This document shows positions 10,830 through 21,898 of a DNA stretch of 64,000 nt, piece after piece (the stretch's first letter is position 1; every line of letters starts with the position of its first letter). Position numbers and translations under genes: made by a program. The notes under the pieces are model-generated. The model was not told the origin of the DNA. It did not search any database and saw only the letters and a list, made by a program, of their open reading frames with translations. The DNA comes from Exophiala sp. HKRS030 (taxonomy: Eukaryota > Ascomycota > Eurotiomycetes > Chaetothyriales > Herpotrichiellaceae), in contig JAHWDD010000008.1 of assembly GCA_023897205.1 (NCBI GenBank), positions 930,001 to 994,000 of the forward strand, in the 5' to 3' direction.

Positions 10830-11900
10830 TCGCCTCGGTCCTTTTGAAAAAATTCCTGTTCTTCACAGGGGTCAAAAGTACATTCTTGAACTATGGAATC
10901 GCCGATGCAGATACCTACAACTTCGACGGCACCGGCTTCGCCATGGGTCAGATCACGCCATCCATGATTGTCACCCGCGCCGAAAGGAGAGGAAAGCCAA
11001 AAATGACCCGGCCTGGCATTCGAGAATGGGCCACAGTGAATCAAGAAGTCAATCCGCAACACTGTGTGGTCCCGCCGTTCATCATTGTCTCATTGTCAAG
11101 AATAAACGCCACCTCTCATCTTGAAACAAGATAGCACCATGCTAAAAGATTGGAGAATTCCCGTCGGCGACAATATTGAGCGACCAATTCTACATGCCGG
11201 CTCATTCGTCTCACATCCTCCAGGCACTGGACATGCCATGTTTTGCGCCGTTAGAGAATACGATGAAGAAAGGATACGTACTGTCAAGTAACAACAGATC
11301 GATGTTGTCCAGATCCGTCTTCAGCGTCTCGAGCAGGTCGCCCTCCCGGAATTCGACCACCTCGGTGACGCTCCTGCCGCACTCGGCCTAGTAGGCGTAC
11401 TGCGCGCAAATTGAAGGTCTCATCCGAGCCCGAATCTCGCATACAACGAAGGATGACTTTCTCTCCCGGCTCGGCATTTTGTGAGGCTTTTGAGAGAAGT
11501 ACGACTGAGTGCAATCTCCGGGCAGACTTCCCGTGGAGTAGGGCTTGTTCCTCTCAAGCCCAGAAGTGGTTATTTCAATCTGGGCTTCCCGAACACCTAA
11601 ACAACCCAACCAAGACTACTTCACAATCCGAATTCCTCTAGGCCAAACTACCGGACATCAGAATAGTTCTCCGACGTCAATCTACGTCGTCCGGGGATTG
11701 ACCAAATTACGAAAGGGGGCAAGCAGGATCAAATATCGAATGACACTCCTACAAATCGAGGTTACCGAGCTACGAGAGATGAATGCCACTATCAGCAAAC
11801 GTCAAAAGGCGAAAAGAACACGCCTGCAGTGTAGGTAATCATTTGGGAAACAAGATACAGAAGAGCTACGAGTCTCAGAAGATATTCCGCAGCAGGTACA
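10830..11900 (+). mobile_element. Decayed Fot1/pogo-type (Tc1-mariner superfamily) transposase
   Basis: Fragments of a DDE transposase appear in order but in shifting frames. 10844-11134 reads YGIADADTYNFDGTGFAMG, RGKPKMTRPGIREWATVN and VVPPFIIV, matching the first-Asp region and following strands of the DDE_1 family (normally NFDETGF; here Glu is Gly). 11176-11290 reads MPAHSSHILQALDMPCFAPL, matching the PxHSSHxLQPLD block near the second Asp. 11545-11838 reads RTPKQPNQ and the Lys/Arg-rich tail SKRQKAKRTRLQC typical of Fot1-like C termini. Stops and frameshifts separate the parts, so it is inactive. The N-terminal DNA-binding half and terminal repeats were not identified. Confidence 0.7.
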
Positions 11901-11949
11901 GCAAGAATCACGCGAGATTGGCCGATGGGCCCATCTACCTTCCTTGCGG

Positions 11950-13058
11950 GCGGCGTTAAGACCGCGGTGCTTGCCTCTGTTTGTCATTTCTGCAAATTAT
12001 ACCAACATCCCGTCCCGTTTGTGTCGTTGGCTGTTCTCAACACCATTTCATAGTGCGCCGCGCCGAAGATCAGACACCTGTAAAAGTCGACTGGGGATCC
12101 GCGACTTGTCCAAGATTATTTCCTGGCGAGACCATGCGCAGCTTCTACAAACCAATCACTCCTAAATACAAGCACAGGCTCCATCTTGCGACCGAGGCAT
12201 CAAAGAAGAGTCGGCATTTTGAATGGGGTGATCTGGGTTGACGCGATGGTCCGAACACTTGCGTTTGGAATTCTTCCGGTTTCGCTGCACGGTGTTGTGG
12301 GTGAACGTTTCGTATTATGATTCCATCCGCTACTCCGACTCGGAGGTGCCGCCTATCGAGAGATCAAACGTTACCGCAAACGCGACAACATTCCAAACCC
12401 CGTCGACACAAGCAAAAAAGGGAGATTTGAATCGGCAGCACTTTCATGATCAAAAATTCTTCATGATTTGTGTCATGCAGGCTAATAGGTCTCAGATGAA
12501 CGACAGAAGAAGAAGCATGGAGGTTTGGTGGTACTTTTCTATCCGACCCCGCCTCCGGATCGCCAACCTACGTTCTTGAAAATGTCGTACACGTTCTACG
12601 CCACCCCCGTCCTACCACACGGGTGACAACACTCCTCATCGTGGAAACAACAGACAAGAACCAAATGTAGACTAGCGGTCTCCAGGCGGCGTGAGCACCT
12701 CAGTCAACGATGCGAGAAGTAGCGTGCGTGAGCTGAGTGGAAGCCATTCCAACGAGCCCACTCCGGGGGGTCCTTACACACTCACCTTCTCATATGCAAA
12801 CAAAACATGGCATATGCAAAACATGCCAGCTCCCTGGCACCCTGTACGAGTTGAGTTACCCTTGCAAAAAGAACCGTTGGAGGAAGTGTCCGTGCCCCTG
12901 GGCGCCACCGCACTTCGTCGCCAGGACTTGATGTCATCAGAGACAACCCGATCCTTTCCGGTGAAATGATGGACCGCCAGCTCGGGCGCCCGGTTCAGGG
13001 CCATCAGCCTGTCCAGATTGAGGAGAGAAGGGGTCGTGGGCGGCCAGGCCCGGCCTTA
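11950..13058. other. Gene-poor stretch
   Basis: No supported gene. Open frames at 12238-12579 and 12691-12969 have low protein character. The latter includes a Cys-rich alternative frame at 12830-12920. A tandem pair of catatgcaaa-type words lies at 12790-12822. It could be decayed mobile DNA. Confidence 0.35.
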
Positions 13059-13076
13059 AATATATATATCTATTCC
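13059..13076 (+). promoter_or_regulatory. TATA-like element
   Basis: The run aaatatatatatctattcc lies 147 bp upstream of the ATG at 13223 and is the only strong AT-rich box nearby. If used, transcription would start near 13090 and 13223 would be the start codon of the downstream gene. Confidence 0.35.
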
Positions 13077-13114
13077 ACTCGGTCACCAGCTCCTAGTCGG
13101 GGCAGGAGAACTCG

Positions 13115-13682
13115 GTGCTGGCGTTGGATCCTACTCCAGCACTACCAGCAACGACATCGGTGAAGAGGAGCTACGAAGACCGAATTCGAGAAGACTACGA
13201 AGCTCTGACGAAGATCAGGAAGATGGCCGAAGCATTGAGAGTGTCTTGGGATTTCAACATGACTTCCGACGACATCAACAATTCACTTTTGCGTTTGGAG
13301 GGTTATGCACTCTGCGAAGATGACACTACCCACATGAATGGCATATCCTACAACAAGATTTTGTCTTCCCAAATAAATCAGACAGTGGAAGTTGGGTCGG
13401 AGCACTTGCGGCCCAGCAGCGTCAAGCCTGGTATCTAAAAGTTTACCTACATGTTGACACATAGTTCAATCAGCAAGACACCCTCGGTCAGCCTCTGATG
13501 GGCGCCGCACTGATCTAGACGACATGCCGCTCGAAGAGATCAGTCCAAATGTGCAGAAAAAAGCATCTCAAGATGACGGCAAACGAGACACGGCCACCGA
13601 AACGGGTGACACCGTCTGTCGAGTTCTCACCGGGATTCCAAAGGGCAACAGCAACGAAGTTGCAAAGGAGATGGTAGTGTGA
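13115..13682 (+). CDS. Hypothetical protein, at least two exons
   Basis: An open frame covers 13115-13430. A 43-nt intron (13431-13473; donor GTATCT, ttgac branch, acceptor AATCAG) then joins in phase 1 to 13474-13682, ending KEMVV-TGA. The spliced protein includes KRSYEDRIREDYEALTKIRK, a WDFNMTSDDINNSLLRLEG block and a hydrophilic tail with DDMPLEEISPNVQKKASQDD. The first ATG in frame is 13223 (MAEALRV), giving 138 aa. The protein-like sequence before it suggests either a longer 5' end with another exon (acceptor candidate gggcag at about 13108) or chance. No domain is recognised; the protein looks helical and charged. The gene is flanked by decayed mobile DNA. Confidence 0.5.
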
Positions 13683-15240
13683 GGGAGAGCCGCTTGAAGT
13701 GTGGTTGCATCTTCGGTGGCTGTGCAGCTCGTTGAGGCCAGGCAAGGCATCATGGGATGTGAGGAATCTCTCTCTACAGAATCACCACTTTATCAGAAGA
13801 GTCATGTGTCAACGTCATGTTTGGGCGTTCGGTCCATTGGGTACATCGGAGTCCGTTGACCGCTTCTACACCACTGGATGGGATGATCTAGGGAAAAGAA
13901 AGAGAACCGCGTACAGGAAAATGTTACGAAGCCATGGTAATTCATGTACATAGATTCACTCTCAAGCTTTCTCTTCTTTATTATGTTGCTCTGAGGAGCA
14001 CTTTGACTCGTGAATGGTCTTATTGACGAACCCTGTTCGAAAGCTCCCCGATTCCCTCTAACGATGAACGACGCGATCATTCCCACGGCGCGAAAGGGGC
14101 CTTAGCGTTGAGAGATTCATCACTCGGAGAACATGACTTTGCGTAATCTTTCCGGCAGTGACATAGGCGCAGAGGATATTTTCGTTCATTCGAAAAAGGA
14201 ATACTTAGCAAAGATGCGAGTTATGCTCATCCACGGGTCTTGTCGCGACTATGCGACACGAAATGAAACCCTTGCCCCGGGCTCTACGCATGAAAACAAA
14301 AGGTCCCTTTTTTTGCACTCCTGATACCTGGCGTACACGATAGTAGCATAGTACCCATTCCTTGAAGGACTTGAGGACTACACGGGATTGATGAAGTTCC
14401 TCCTCCACCCTGCGCGTTGACGTGGACCTTTGCCAAAAAAGGCTGCGTCTGTCCCTAGTACTCGTCCTCCATATGCCCATATTCCATGTCTTGTGCCGTT
14501 CAGTCCATTGTAATCGAGCAGCCACATACTTGGGTGTAGGAAAGAGTTTTTCCCGCGCCGTCCGACCATGACATTTGTTTTCTCTCCCCGAACGACGCGA
14601 CAGTGAGTGAGCGCGCCGACAGGCTTCAATTCCTTCTAGTTCTTGTCATTTTCCTCATAACATGGGTCGTCGACGATGGACATCAAGGGTTACTCGTTCA
14701 AATCAATCGTCCACGCTTTCTGCTTTTTCGGCTTGAATTTGCGTCCCACCGGGCTGTGTGGGTGTACAATGGCGTGATTCAACCACGCCGAGTACTATTG
14801 TACGTGCCGCTTTGAGTCCACGTGCAATATATGATGTGTCCCATTCAGCAACGGTCGTTTTTGAAGAGGGTCATGATTCGAGACTCGAGTTCGCTCCTCC
14901 TGCGATAGGACGTCGGTCCTGGTGAGCGCGCATCGGATCAGCATACGACCTGCGGACGCGACCTTTTATGCTTTTCCAGGCATCCTACCGACGTCTACAG
15001 GGTCGATGGTTGAATTGCAGTGAATGAAAGAGACCGGGCCTGTTGGCACGTCGATGAGTCGGTGACGACGAGGTGGAAGGAGAAGGCCGACCTGACAATT
15101 GAATCACCGGCATCTAAGGCTGCATCCCGTCTGACACAATCCCTTCGCCAGACCTTTGATAACTCTGCCAGTCGGACGAGTTGTAACTCCTTCAGAAAGG
15201 CTCTTTGGATGTCTCTGGTTGCAAGTCCATTTGAAAGATG
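13683..15240. other. Gene-poor stretch
   Basis: No gene is firmly supported. A minus-strand frame at 14205-14629 has some protein character (VMVGRRGKNSF, LLDYNGLNGTRH in one frame) but changes frame and lacks recognisable domains. The plus-strand frame at 13699-13953 is short. Probably decayed sequence. Confidence 0.35.
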
Positions 15241-15420
15241 ATATTTTGGGCGTGTTGAGTTCAACTTCATCAGAAGGGTTATTTTGAATTACCATGTAGT
15301 GAGTCCTGATTATTCTGGGTGTTGTGGGTTACAAATCCTTTTCCAAACGGTATTTTGCATGTCGTGGTTGTACAAGTCTGGGAACTAGACTAGACTGATT
15401 TTCAATCACACTGACCTCTC
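15240..15420 (+). repeat. Fragment of the ggtattttgggtgttgtgg repeat module
   Basis: Several imperfect units of tattttgggtgttgtgg and acaaatccttttccaaacgg lie here. They match the linker module of the 29.9-34.9 kb array and the 5' part of the CCAAT/TGACATCAT repeats. Confidence 0.55.
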
Positions 15421-15499
15421 TCTTTGGGATATGCAGGCTAACCACTAGCCAAGTTATCCCTCTCTCCCATCGGTGCCGTGACCAAGTTTCCATGCGCGA

Positions 15500-17170
15500 A
15501 GTTTGTGCCCCCGTCGAGGCCCATGTTGTACGCTCGGCTGTGCTGCCGGAGCCCGCGACTTGAATCTTCAGGATGCCTCCCGCGGATTTTCGAGCACTGC
15601 ATTGAGAGCTTCTCCAATTGCTTCCCACATTTGCTCACACTGCCTTGCGCCGCTCCGAGGTCGTCCTCCGAGCAAGGTTGCGATGCCATTTGACGCATCA
15701 CCTACACTTATTTCCTCAGTTGACACCGTTCCTCGCGCAACTTCGTGGCAGTCCAACCACCACGTGCGTCACGGTTTCGATTGCTCCGCAGATACACCTG
15801 TCTTTGTCCCTGAGTTCCTGTCTGTGGGCACAAGATACCAGCCGAGAGTGAACTGCTCGCGGTTAGGTCAAAAGGTGGCTTCGGTGTCGTGACAAGTTTG
15901 CGTAGACACGAAGGTTTCGAGAATTCGCAATCGCTTGTATGGCTGACTGGCTGTCGCTGATCATGGTAGTGGTCTTGCCCAGGGCCTTTCTCATGTCGGG
16001 TTCGTTCACGGTCCGCATCTTGAGAATTTCGGTCGCTTTACGGATGGCGATCAGTTCGACTGGGGGGACTGTCCAGTCGCCCCTCGAGCCAATTCCCACC
16101 TTCCACATTGACCATTGTCATTCAGGACCGTTCGGTGTCATCACTGTCGCGTCTAGTTTTGAATCTCTAGCCGAAGCAGCATTGTGTATCGAGTCTGTGG
16201 ATTCTGCGTTTAGTTCGGTCCATGATTCGCAGGTTGAGAGGGGGTGTGTCGGTGGAAGCCTGTACAGTCATCTCTTGACCTCGTTGCTTGAGTCCAAGGT
16301 GCGTTGGTATGATATGTCACTCAACCTTGAGCGTGTGAGTTGCTACCGACCTCAACGCTCATACGATGCGGAGGAGGGAGGCTGCTCTTTGAACAGTGTT
16401 TTACACTCGGACGTGTCCTTTATCTCTTCTGAGAGGGTCGTGCCACACGATCGATGCGTTCTCCAGTCTCATCCATGCCGGTCTCAGGTATCGGAGTCCA
16501 CTCATTCCCTGCGTAGCCGTGGTGGCGGTCGAGTCCGCGGCCCAGTAAGGCAGACTGAAGCCGGAAGAGTTCTAGGACGAGACGATTGACTCTGCTCACG
16601 TTGGAGACAGCAGCCATCGCATCTCTCTTTCTGGAGCCTTTCTGCGAGCTCGCAGGCAGAAGGGGTCGTGTACGTTGGTGCCCAGCTCTGCTTCTTCGTC
16701 CTTTTTACCAGCCCCGCTTTCGGAAATAGCATTGCGACGATATTCACATGTCCAGCACTCCTCAGCCTGCTCGGCAGTCTTTGTCGATATGAGACTGAAT
16801 CCGCTGCAGAACTTCAGGGCTTGGGTTGGGTATAGACTTGGGGGTAGGTTTGGCACTTCCGGCCATGAGCGCGCGTCGTTCCTAGAATCTCGAGCAGTGG
16901 AACAGCACAATCTGCTACGAAGGGGACAGAGCAAGACTGCGGTGCCCACCAGCAAAGTGGGTGAGAGCCTTCAGCTGATTGTTGACGAGGACTCTGACAT
17001 CCGTTGGAGAGGAGAGGCCTTTGAAGAGTTTGACTGGAAGACTCTGGCCGGGGCTGGGTGGGAATGATCCGCTCTGAACAGGTCTGTGAGTTGATAGTCC
17101 GCGCCATTCTTTCTCTCGGAATCGATGAGGACCTGGTTGATTGCCATCAAAACAGGCCCCAAACATGAAA
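15500..17170 (-). mobile_element. Decayed LINE-type (non-LTR) retrotransposon 3' region
   Basis: Read on the minus strand from about 17165 down, decayed pieces follow the order expected of the reverse-transcriptase end and RNase H domain of Tad-like LINEs. There is a stretch with ALTHFAGGHRSLALSP, then LQRIQS, then at 16108-15863 WTVPPVELIAIRKATEILK and TTTMISDSQSAIQAIANSR. The last two match the RNase H blocks carrying the catalytic Glu (xxELxAIxxA) and Asp (SDSQxA). Further down, CICGAIETVTHVV resembles the CCHC-like C-terminal region. Frameshifts and stops interrupt it throughout. The assignment rests mainly on the RNase H blocks; the reverse-transcriptase part is weak. Confidence 0.5.
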
Positions 17171-17880
17171 GTTTTCATACGTTGTCGACGATGAACAACG
17201 CAGATTGAATCGAGTTCACCCTCATTCCGTCGAGTTCCCCATACTCGACGATGTTCTTTTGGCATTATTCATGTCCCATTACTTCATAAACCCAAACTCT
17301 ATTGTTCTTTTGTCCATGTGAGATGTTCTCTGGCTCATGCCAGACGTGCTAGTCAATTGGCGTGTGAAAGAGAAGGCTTCTAAAGTGTAATTCGATGAAC
17401 GTCCCCACGAGAACGCAGGGCGTGTCGAATAAACTCCGCACCAAGCTCTTCATCGGGCCACAGAGTCCCTACAACTTGTGAGTATAACATTCGGTGATTC
17501 TCTCGTGAGTGTGTAACGAACTGTTCAACCCCATCAGTCTCTTTTGGTTAAATGAGGAGGTCTTCCTGCGTTGCGATGTTGCGGAGTGGCTTGTTCATGT
17601 TAACAGGTATATGTTGGACTGCGCGTTGTAAAATTTTCATGGATTCTGCAGGGTATCGATGGGTATAGTCAAGTCATCGCATAAGGAGGATATCTTGTCG
17701 TTGAAGAACTAGAACCTGCCATGTTTGCAGGAGTGCTAGGTGGTAGAGGTATAAGTACTATAGTCGACAGTCAGTCGGTCTCACTGGAAACGGTCCGAGA
17801 AGCCCTTGGTGTGGACCTGCACTGCTCGTCATAGAAGAGACACTGCATGGAGAAGTCTCCAACACCGACGAACCCTTGCA
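17171..17880. other. Non-coding stretch
   Basis: No supported gene or clear repeat until the repeat copy that begins near 17885. Confidence 0.35.
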
Positions 17881-17884
17881 TACT

Positions 17885-18400
17885 GTACAAGTCTTTTCCG
17901 TAAGGTATTTTGGGTGTTGTGGTTGTGATCCCATTTCGAAAGGTTTGTACAGTGAATTGTGTCGAGTGCAAGTTAGGTCTACCGAAAGGTATTTTGAATA
18001 TTTTGTTGTTGGATTGACAGAGCGTGAGTTATGTTGAATGTATTGAGTGCAAGCCCTAACTGTTTGAGTGTTGTGCTTGTGTTTATAACTCCCAAGATAT
18101 CGAGGGCTCAAAAGTGCACAATGATCCTAGATATTTTGACCAATCAGGGGAGGGGAGAGTGTCAGACAGTGACATCATATTATTATTATTTCTAGGTGCG
18201 ACTTTGGCTGCGCCCTGATGGTGGTAGAGAAGAAGAATGGTAAAGAATGGTAAATCTGCCTGATGGTAGTGGAGGATTACTCTTGAGCTGTGTAGGACTA
18301 CCTAATAGTACCTGTTCTGGTGAGGGGTAAACTGCGCAATCATCCCAAAGTTAATGACTATGTAAGCCCTGGCGAATGATGCTCGTATTCATCATGAGTA
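17885..18400 (+). repeat. Dispersed CCAAT/TGACATCAT repeat, copy 2
   Basis: Carries the same ordered blocks as 1700-2290: ggtattttgggtgttgtgg, gcaagtt..ccgaaaggtattttga, tcctagatattttgaccaat, agtgtcagacagtgacatc, and ggtgaggggtaaactgc at about 18325. Confidence 0.6.
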
Positions 18401-18481
18401 TTCCACCATACCGGTAGGTATATCAAGTTGCTATCAATGAGCCGAGGCAGGCCATGTCCCTGTCTACGCGACACCCCGTCG

Positions 18482-18500
18482 TGTGTGTGTGTGTGTGTGT
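18482..18500 (+). repeat. GT microsatellite
   Basis: About nine GT dinucleotides in a row, downstream (on the minus strand) of the 18613-19312 gene. Confidence 0.9.
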
Positions 18501-18612
18501 CATGTCCTCACGGTTCGCACACCCCCCCGGTGTCATGCACGAGATCCCCCCAGGTCGTTTCGTCGAGAACCTCTTCTCCCCCGCCAACTCGTCACGGTGG
18601 TCGGCTTCTTCT

Positions 18613-19312
18613 TTACAGCTGGCCGCGCTCGACCGTTGCCACCGCCTCCAGCAAGGCCGAACGTTCCCTCTTGGAGCCGATGAAGTCGGTCGGGAAGGTG
18701 TCGGTGCCCGACACCCTCCTGCGGATCTGGCCCAGGTCGGCCACGGCGGGGCCCATCCACCTGATGAACCTGCCGCGGTACCAGGACACCCAGGCCTTGC
18801 CGTCGTCGCAGAGGAAGAAGGTGTAGGGGTGACAGATCTCGATGGTCCGGCCTCCCTGGAACGCGCGACAGTCTTCCGGGAGGTCGACGAGTACCTTGGG
18901 GAGGTCCCCCTCGAAATGGTCGCCGCGGGTGATCACCGAGACCTTCTCCCCCGGGTTGGGATGCAGGGTGAGAAACCAATGTTCCCAGAGTTCTTCGGAG
19001 GCAAGGGAAGCAGAGGATTTGGTTTTGCCCGAGGTGCCGTCGAGTGTAGCTGCATCCTTCTCCTCCTTCTTGTCCTCCATGCTCGCGTGGTATCCTTCCC
19101 ACGACTTCTTCTCTTCGGGACACGGACCGCCGGTTGCGGCGAAAGCTTCTGAACCTGATGATTAGCGGTGATACCCTTTTCGAGGACAAAAGAAAACACG
19201 ACTTACCCTCGGCACGAGCGTTGCCAGCTTCCTCCTGGGCCGCCAACTGTTTCAACATCTGCGTCGCCGGAGCCATGTACAGACCCGTCTGCTGATCCTC
19301 TGTAGTCGCCAT
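18613..19312 (-). CDS. Hypothetical protein, two exons, 213 aa
   Basis: Exon 1 is 19312-19207 and exon 2 19148-18613. The 58-nt intron (19149-19206) has donor GTAAGT, gctaatc branch and acceptor TTCAG, phase 1, joining NARAE to AFAATGGPCPEEKKSWEGYH. The ATG gives MATTEDQQTGLYMAPATQML. The first 80 residues are charged and probably disordered. The rest looks like one folded domain: LWEHWFLTLHPNPGEKVSVITRG, ICHPYTFFLCDDGKAWVSWY, RGRFIRWMGPAVADLGQ, then a basic tail. No signal peptide or membrane segment is seen. No family is recognised. Clean splice sites and high-GC third positions argue for a real gene. It ends ERGQL-TAA. Flanks on both sides are repeats. Confidence 0.7.
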
Positions 19313-19930
19313 GGTCGATTTCCTGGGGCACTGAAGGTGAGCTAAGTGGCCTGTGAATGGAGTGTGAGTGCACAAGACTGGGTTGAGCACGAGTTTCAAG
19401 GAAAGGGATGTGCGTCCAAGGTGGCAGGATGACCGAGAAGAAAAAGAAAGAAGAAAAAAGGGACGGCAACCTTTATGTGTTGAACGGAGTGTCCAGGCTT
19501 TGAGCGATTCAAGCCACAGGGATTCTTGTGTAACTTCAAGTGTGAGAACAGCTGTCGCAGGTGAGGCTGCTAGGCAATCATGCATCGAATTGACAGTGGC
19601 TTTCAGCTCATGTCCAAGGCCCTTCTCTCTTGTCGCCTGATGCAGGAAAGAAGGGAACTACCATTGACCCGCTGTCCCCGTACCAATGAATGGGGGTGTT
19701 GAGACACTAGTGAATGCCATCTCCGGGGTACACCCTGGTACGGCGGGGATGGATGCAGTGTGACGACAAGCAGTATGCAACACTCCTGATCAGGCATTCA
19801 ATATTACACGTATTCCTCCGTTTTGTGAAGCTCCCAATCCCGCTTTCACTGACTTTGTCTTTAGAAGTTGTCTCGTCGTGTACGTCATTCAAGATGAACA
19901 GAACTGTCTTGTCTCCTTTGAACGTTTAGA
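19313..19930. other. Intergenic upstream of the 19312 gene
   Basis: Presumed promoter of the minus-strand gene (CT-rich on that strand near 19430-19460). Nothing else is supported. Confidence 0.35.
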
Positions 19931-20290
19931 CTTCTTCATTGCGGATCTTGCAGGCGGATCTTCATGGTGTTATGAAGCTTCATGTTATTAAGAGACTTGC
20001 GCCTTGAGGACCTTTCCAAGCGGATCTTCATGTTGTTGTGAGGCTGCATGTTGTTGTGAGGCTGCATGTTGTTGTGAGGCTGCATGTTGTTGTGAGGCTG
20101 CATGTTGTTGTGAGGCTGCATGTTGTTGTGAGGCTGCATGTTGTTATGAGGCTTCATGTCGTTGAGAGACTTGCGCCTTGCGGATCTTCTAGGCGGATCT
20201 TTGTTTTGTGAGACTTGCGCCTTGTGACTCCGCTTAGTCCATTGATCTTTATGTTATGAGGCGTGCACATGGTGACCCGCTTGGTTTATA
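19931..20290 (-). repeat. 18-bp minisatellite encoding (HNNMQP)n, with flanking repeats
   Basis: The unit catgttgttgtgaggctg repeats about seven times (20027-20155). On the minus strand it stays in frame as HNNMQP within an open frame 19936-20157. Flanks repeat gagacttgcgccttg and gcggatcttc words (19975-20030 and 20160-20240). There is no evidence of a functional gene beyond the repeat. Confidence 0.75.
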
Positions 20291-20424
20291 AATAGCGGAT
20301 CCCGATGCGGATTGTCGATCTCATTCTGGATCGCGCATTGATGCCATCATCCCCCGGGATGTTTCACGAGTTTTGGAGCTGGGTTTTGACTGCGCCTTCG
20401 ACCTTGGATTTGCGACGGCAATCA

Positions 20425-20920
20425 TCATCCTTCTCTGTCCGATGATTTCGCCAACTCTAGGCCTGGCTGTAGAACTTTGGCCGTGGTCTCGGTGTCTGCG
20501 TGAGGATTGTCCGTGGGCGAATGCCCGCCTGACTTGGTGATATCATCGTGAGGTTGACTGCCGTTGTCCACTGTCCACAGTCCTGCTCTTGTTCCTCTTC
20601 CCACCCGCGAGCCATTTCCTTTTTGTCTCCTGCCATTCAGGTACCTCCTCCTCTTCACGGTCACCTATTTCGACGACTTGAGGCGGAGAGGGGGGGGGGG
20701 GGGGGGAGGGAGGGAGGCTCGGCATCGACTCTGATTGAAGGCCCGCTGGAACCGGTCCTCCTGCTGGTGGGCTGACTTGAACCCAAGTTGGTCGATCCCG
20801 TGCTTCTATCAAGCTCAGGCAACTGAATGCGTCCGTGGTTATTCGATCAGTGATAGCCGAGTCAATCTCCAAACCAAAATAGGCACGGCAGGTTCTGCCT
20901 TCTGGACATTGTTTTTTCAC
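20425..20920 (-). CDS. Possible decayed or partial coding region
   Basis: A minus-strand frame (20543-20920) reads CRAYFGLEIDSAITDRITTD, then a Pro-rich tract (SLPPSPPPPPSPPQ) and EEEEVPEWQETKRKW. The frame crosses a 17-bp G homopolymer. It has some protein character but no ATG context, splice sites or domain I can defend. Confidence 0.2.
20690..20706 (+). repeat. G17 homopolymer
   Basis: Seventeen consecutive G residues followed by agggaggg. Length is prone to sequencing error and slippage, so the reading frame through it is unreliable. Confidence 0.9.
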
Positions 20921-21895
20921 AGGTGTGCATAGAGCCTGGGCGGGGGGACTCTCTTTACTTTTTTGCTGCTATCCTATTGTTCCGCCTCTTCACGTCCCTG
21001 TCCCTCGACAGGATGGCTCCAAGTCGAGCACGGGTGTAACAGTAGAGATGTATGCCGGCAGTGAACATGACGCGCGATCTGCCTGATCGTAGCTATCCGT
21101 CAGGATCTGGCTCGGCTCGCTGTCCACAACAAGAGTCGATTGTGTTTCTGATACTCTTTCTTGAAGGATAATTTGGGCCTCACTTCCGTTGGCATTGAAA
21201 CTCTTTCGCTCCGTAGCCGGTACTTTATGAACTCGATCTGGTGTCGGCCGAACGTTGATTACATCTTTGTAGCTGCCTCTTCAAGCCGTCGTCGACTGTG
21301 TATTCCGCCCTTTGAAGGACCCCGCTGAAAGATTTGCTAAGCCTGTTGCAGTCCCCCTCGGGCCGATGGATGAGAAAGATGGTAACCGTTGGCATCGATG
21401 AGGGAGCGAATGAATTCATGGATTGGCTTGAGGGTGGCGACCAGGCAAAGTAATCTTCGGACTCTTCGCCCTTGTTTGTAGTCTCACACCAGCTGTAGCA
21501 CCTTTCGTCAGTCAGACCTGGCATGTGGTATTGGAGCATACTTACATACTCTTCCTCAACAGGTTCAGCAGTATCTCCTGCTCAAGCATGTTTTCATCAT
21601 TCCAACGACGGCTATCTTCCTGTTCGCCATCTCGGCTTGAGGACAGCTCTCTCGACGGTGCTGATACTTCATGACGCCGAGCTACCCGTCCTACTTGAGG
21701 ATAGGTGAGTTGAATACCGCGGCATGGTGGTGATGTGAGAACCCTTTGAATGGTCATCTTTCAACCATTGAAGCCTTGGGGGGAGGGGTATCGAGGTACG
21801 GGTAACATGGGGACCGACGTGTTTGTGACGGCTGCCCCATGTATGGTCCATGGTGATGAGAACTAGGATCCAATGTCACAGGTTGAAGGTAAATG
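20921..21895. other. Gene-poor stretch with weak minus-strand frames
   Basis: Minus-strand frames at 21225-21539 and 21542-21757 are separated by a good donor-like gtatgt (about 21550) with ctgac downstream, so a spliced relic is possible. No junction gives a recognisable protein. Nothing else is supported. Confidence 0.3.
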
Positions 21896-21898
21896 GTG

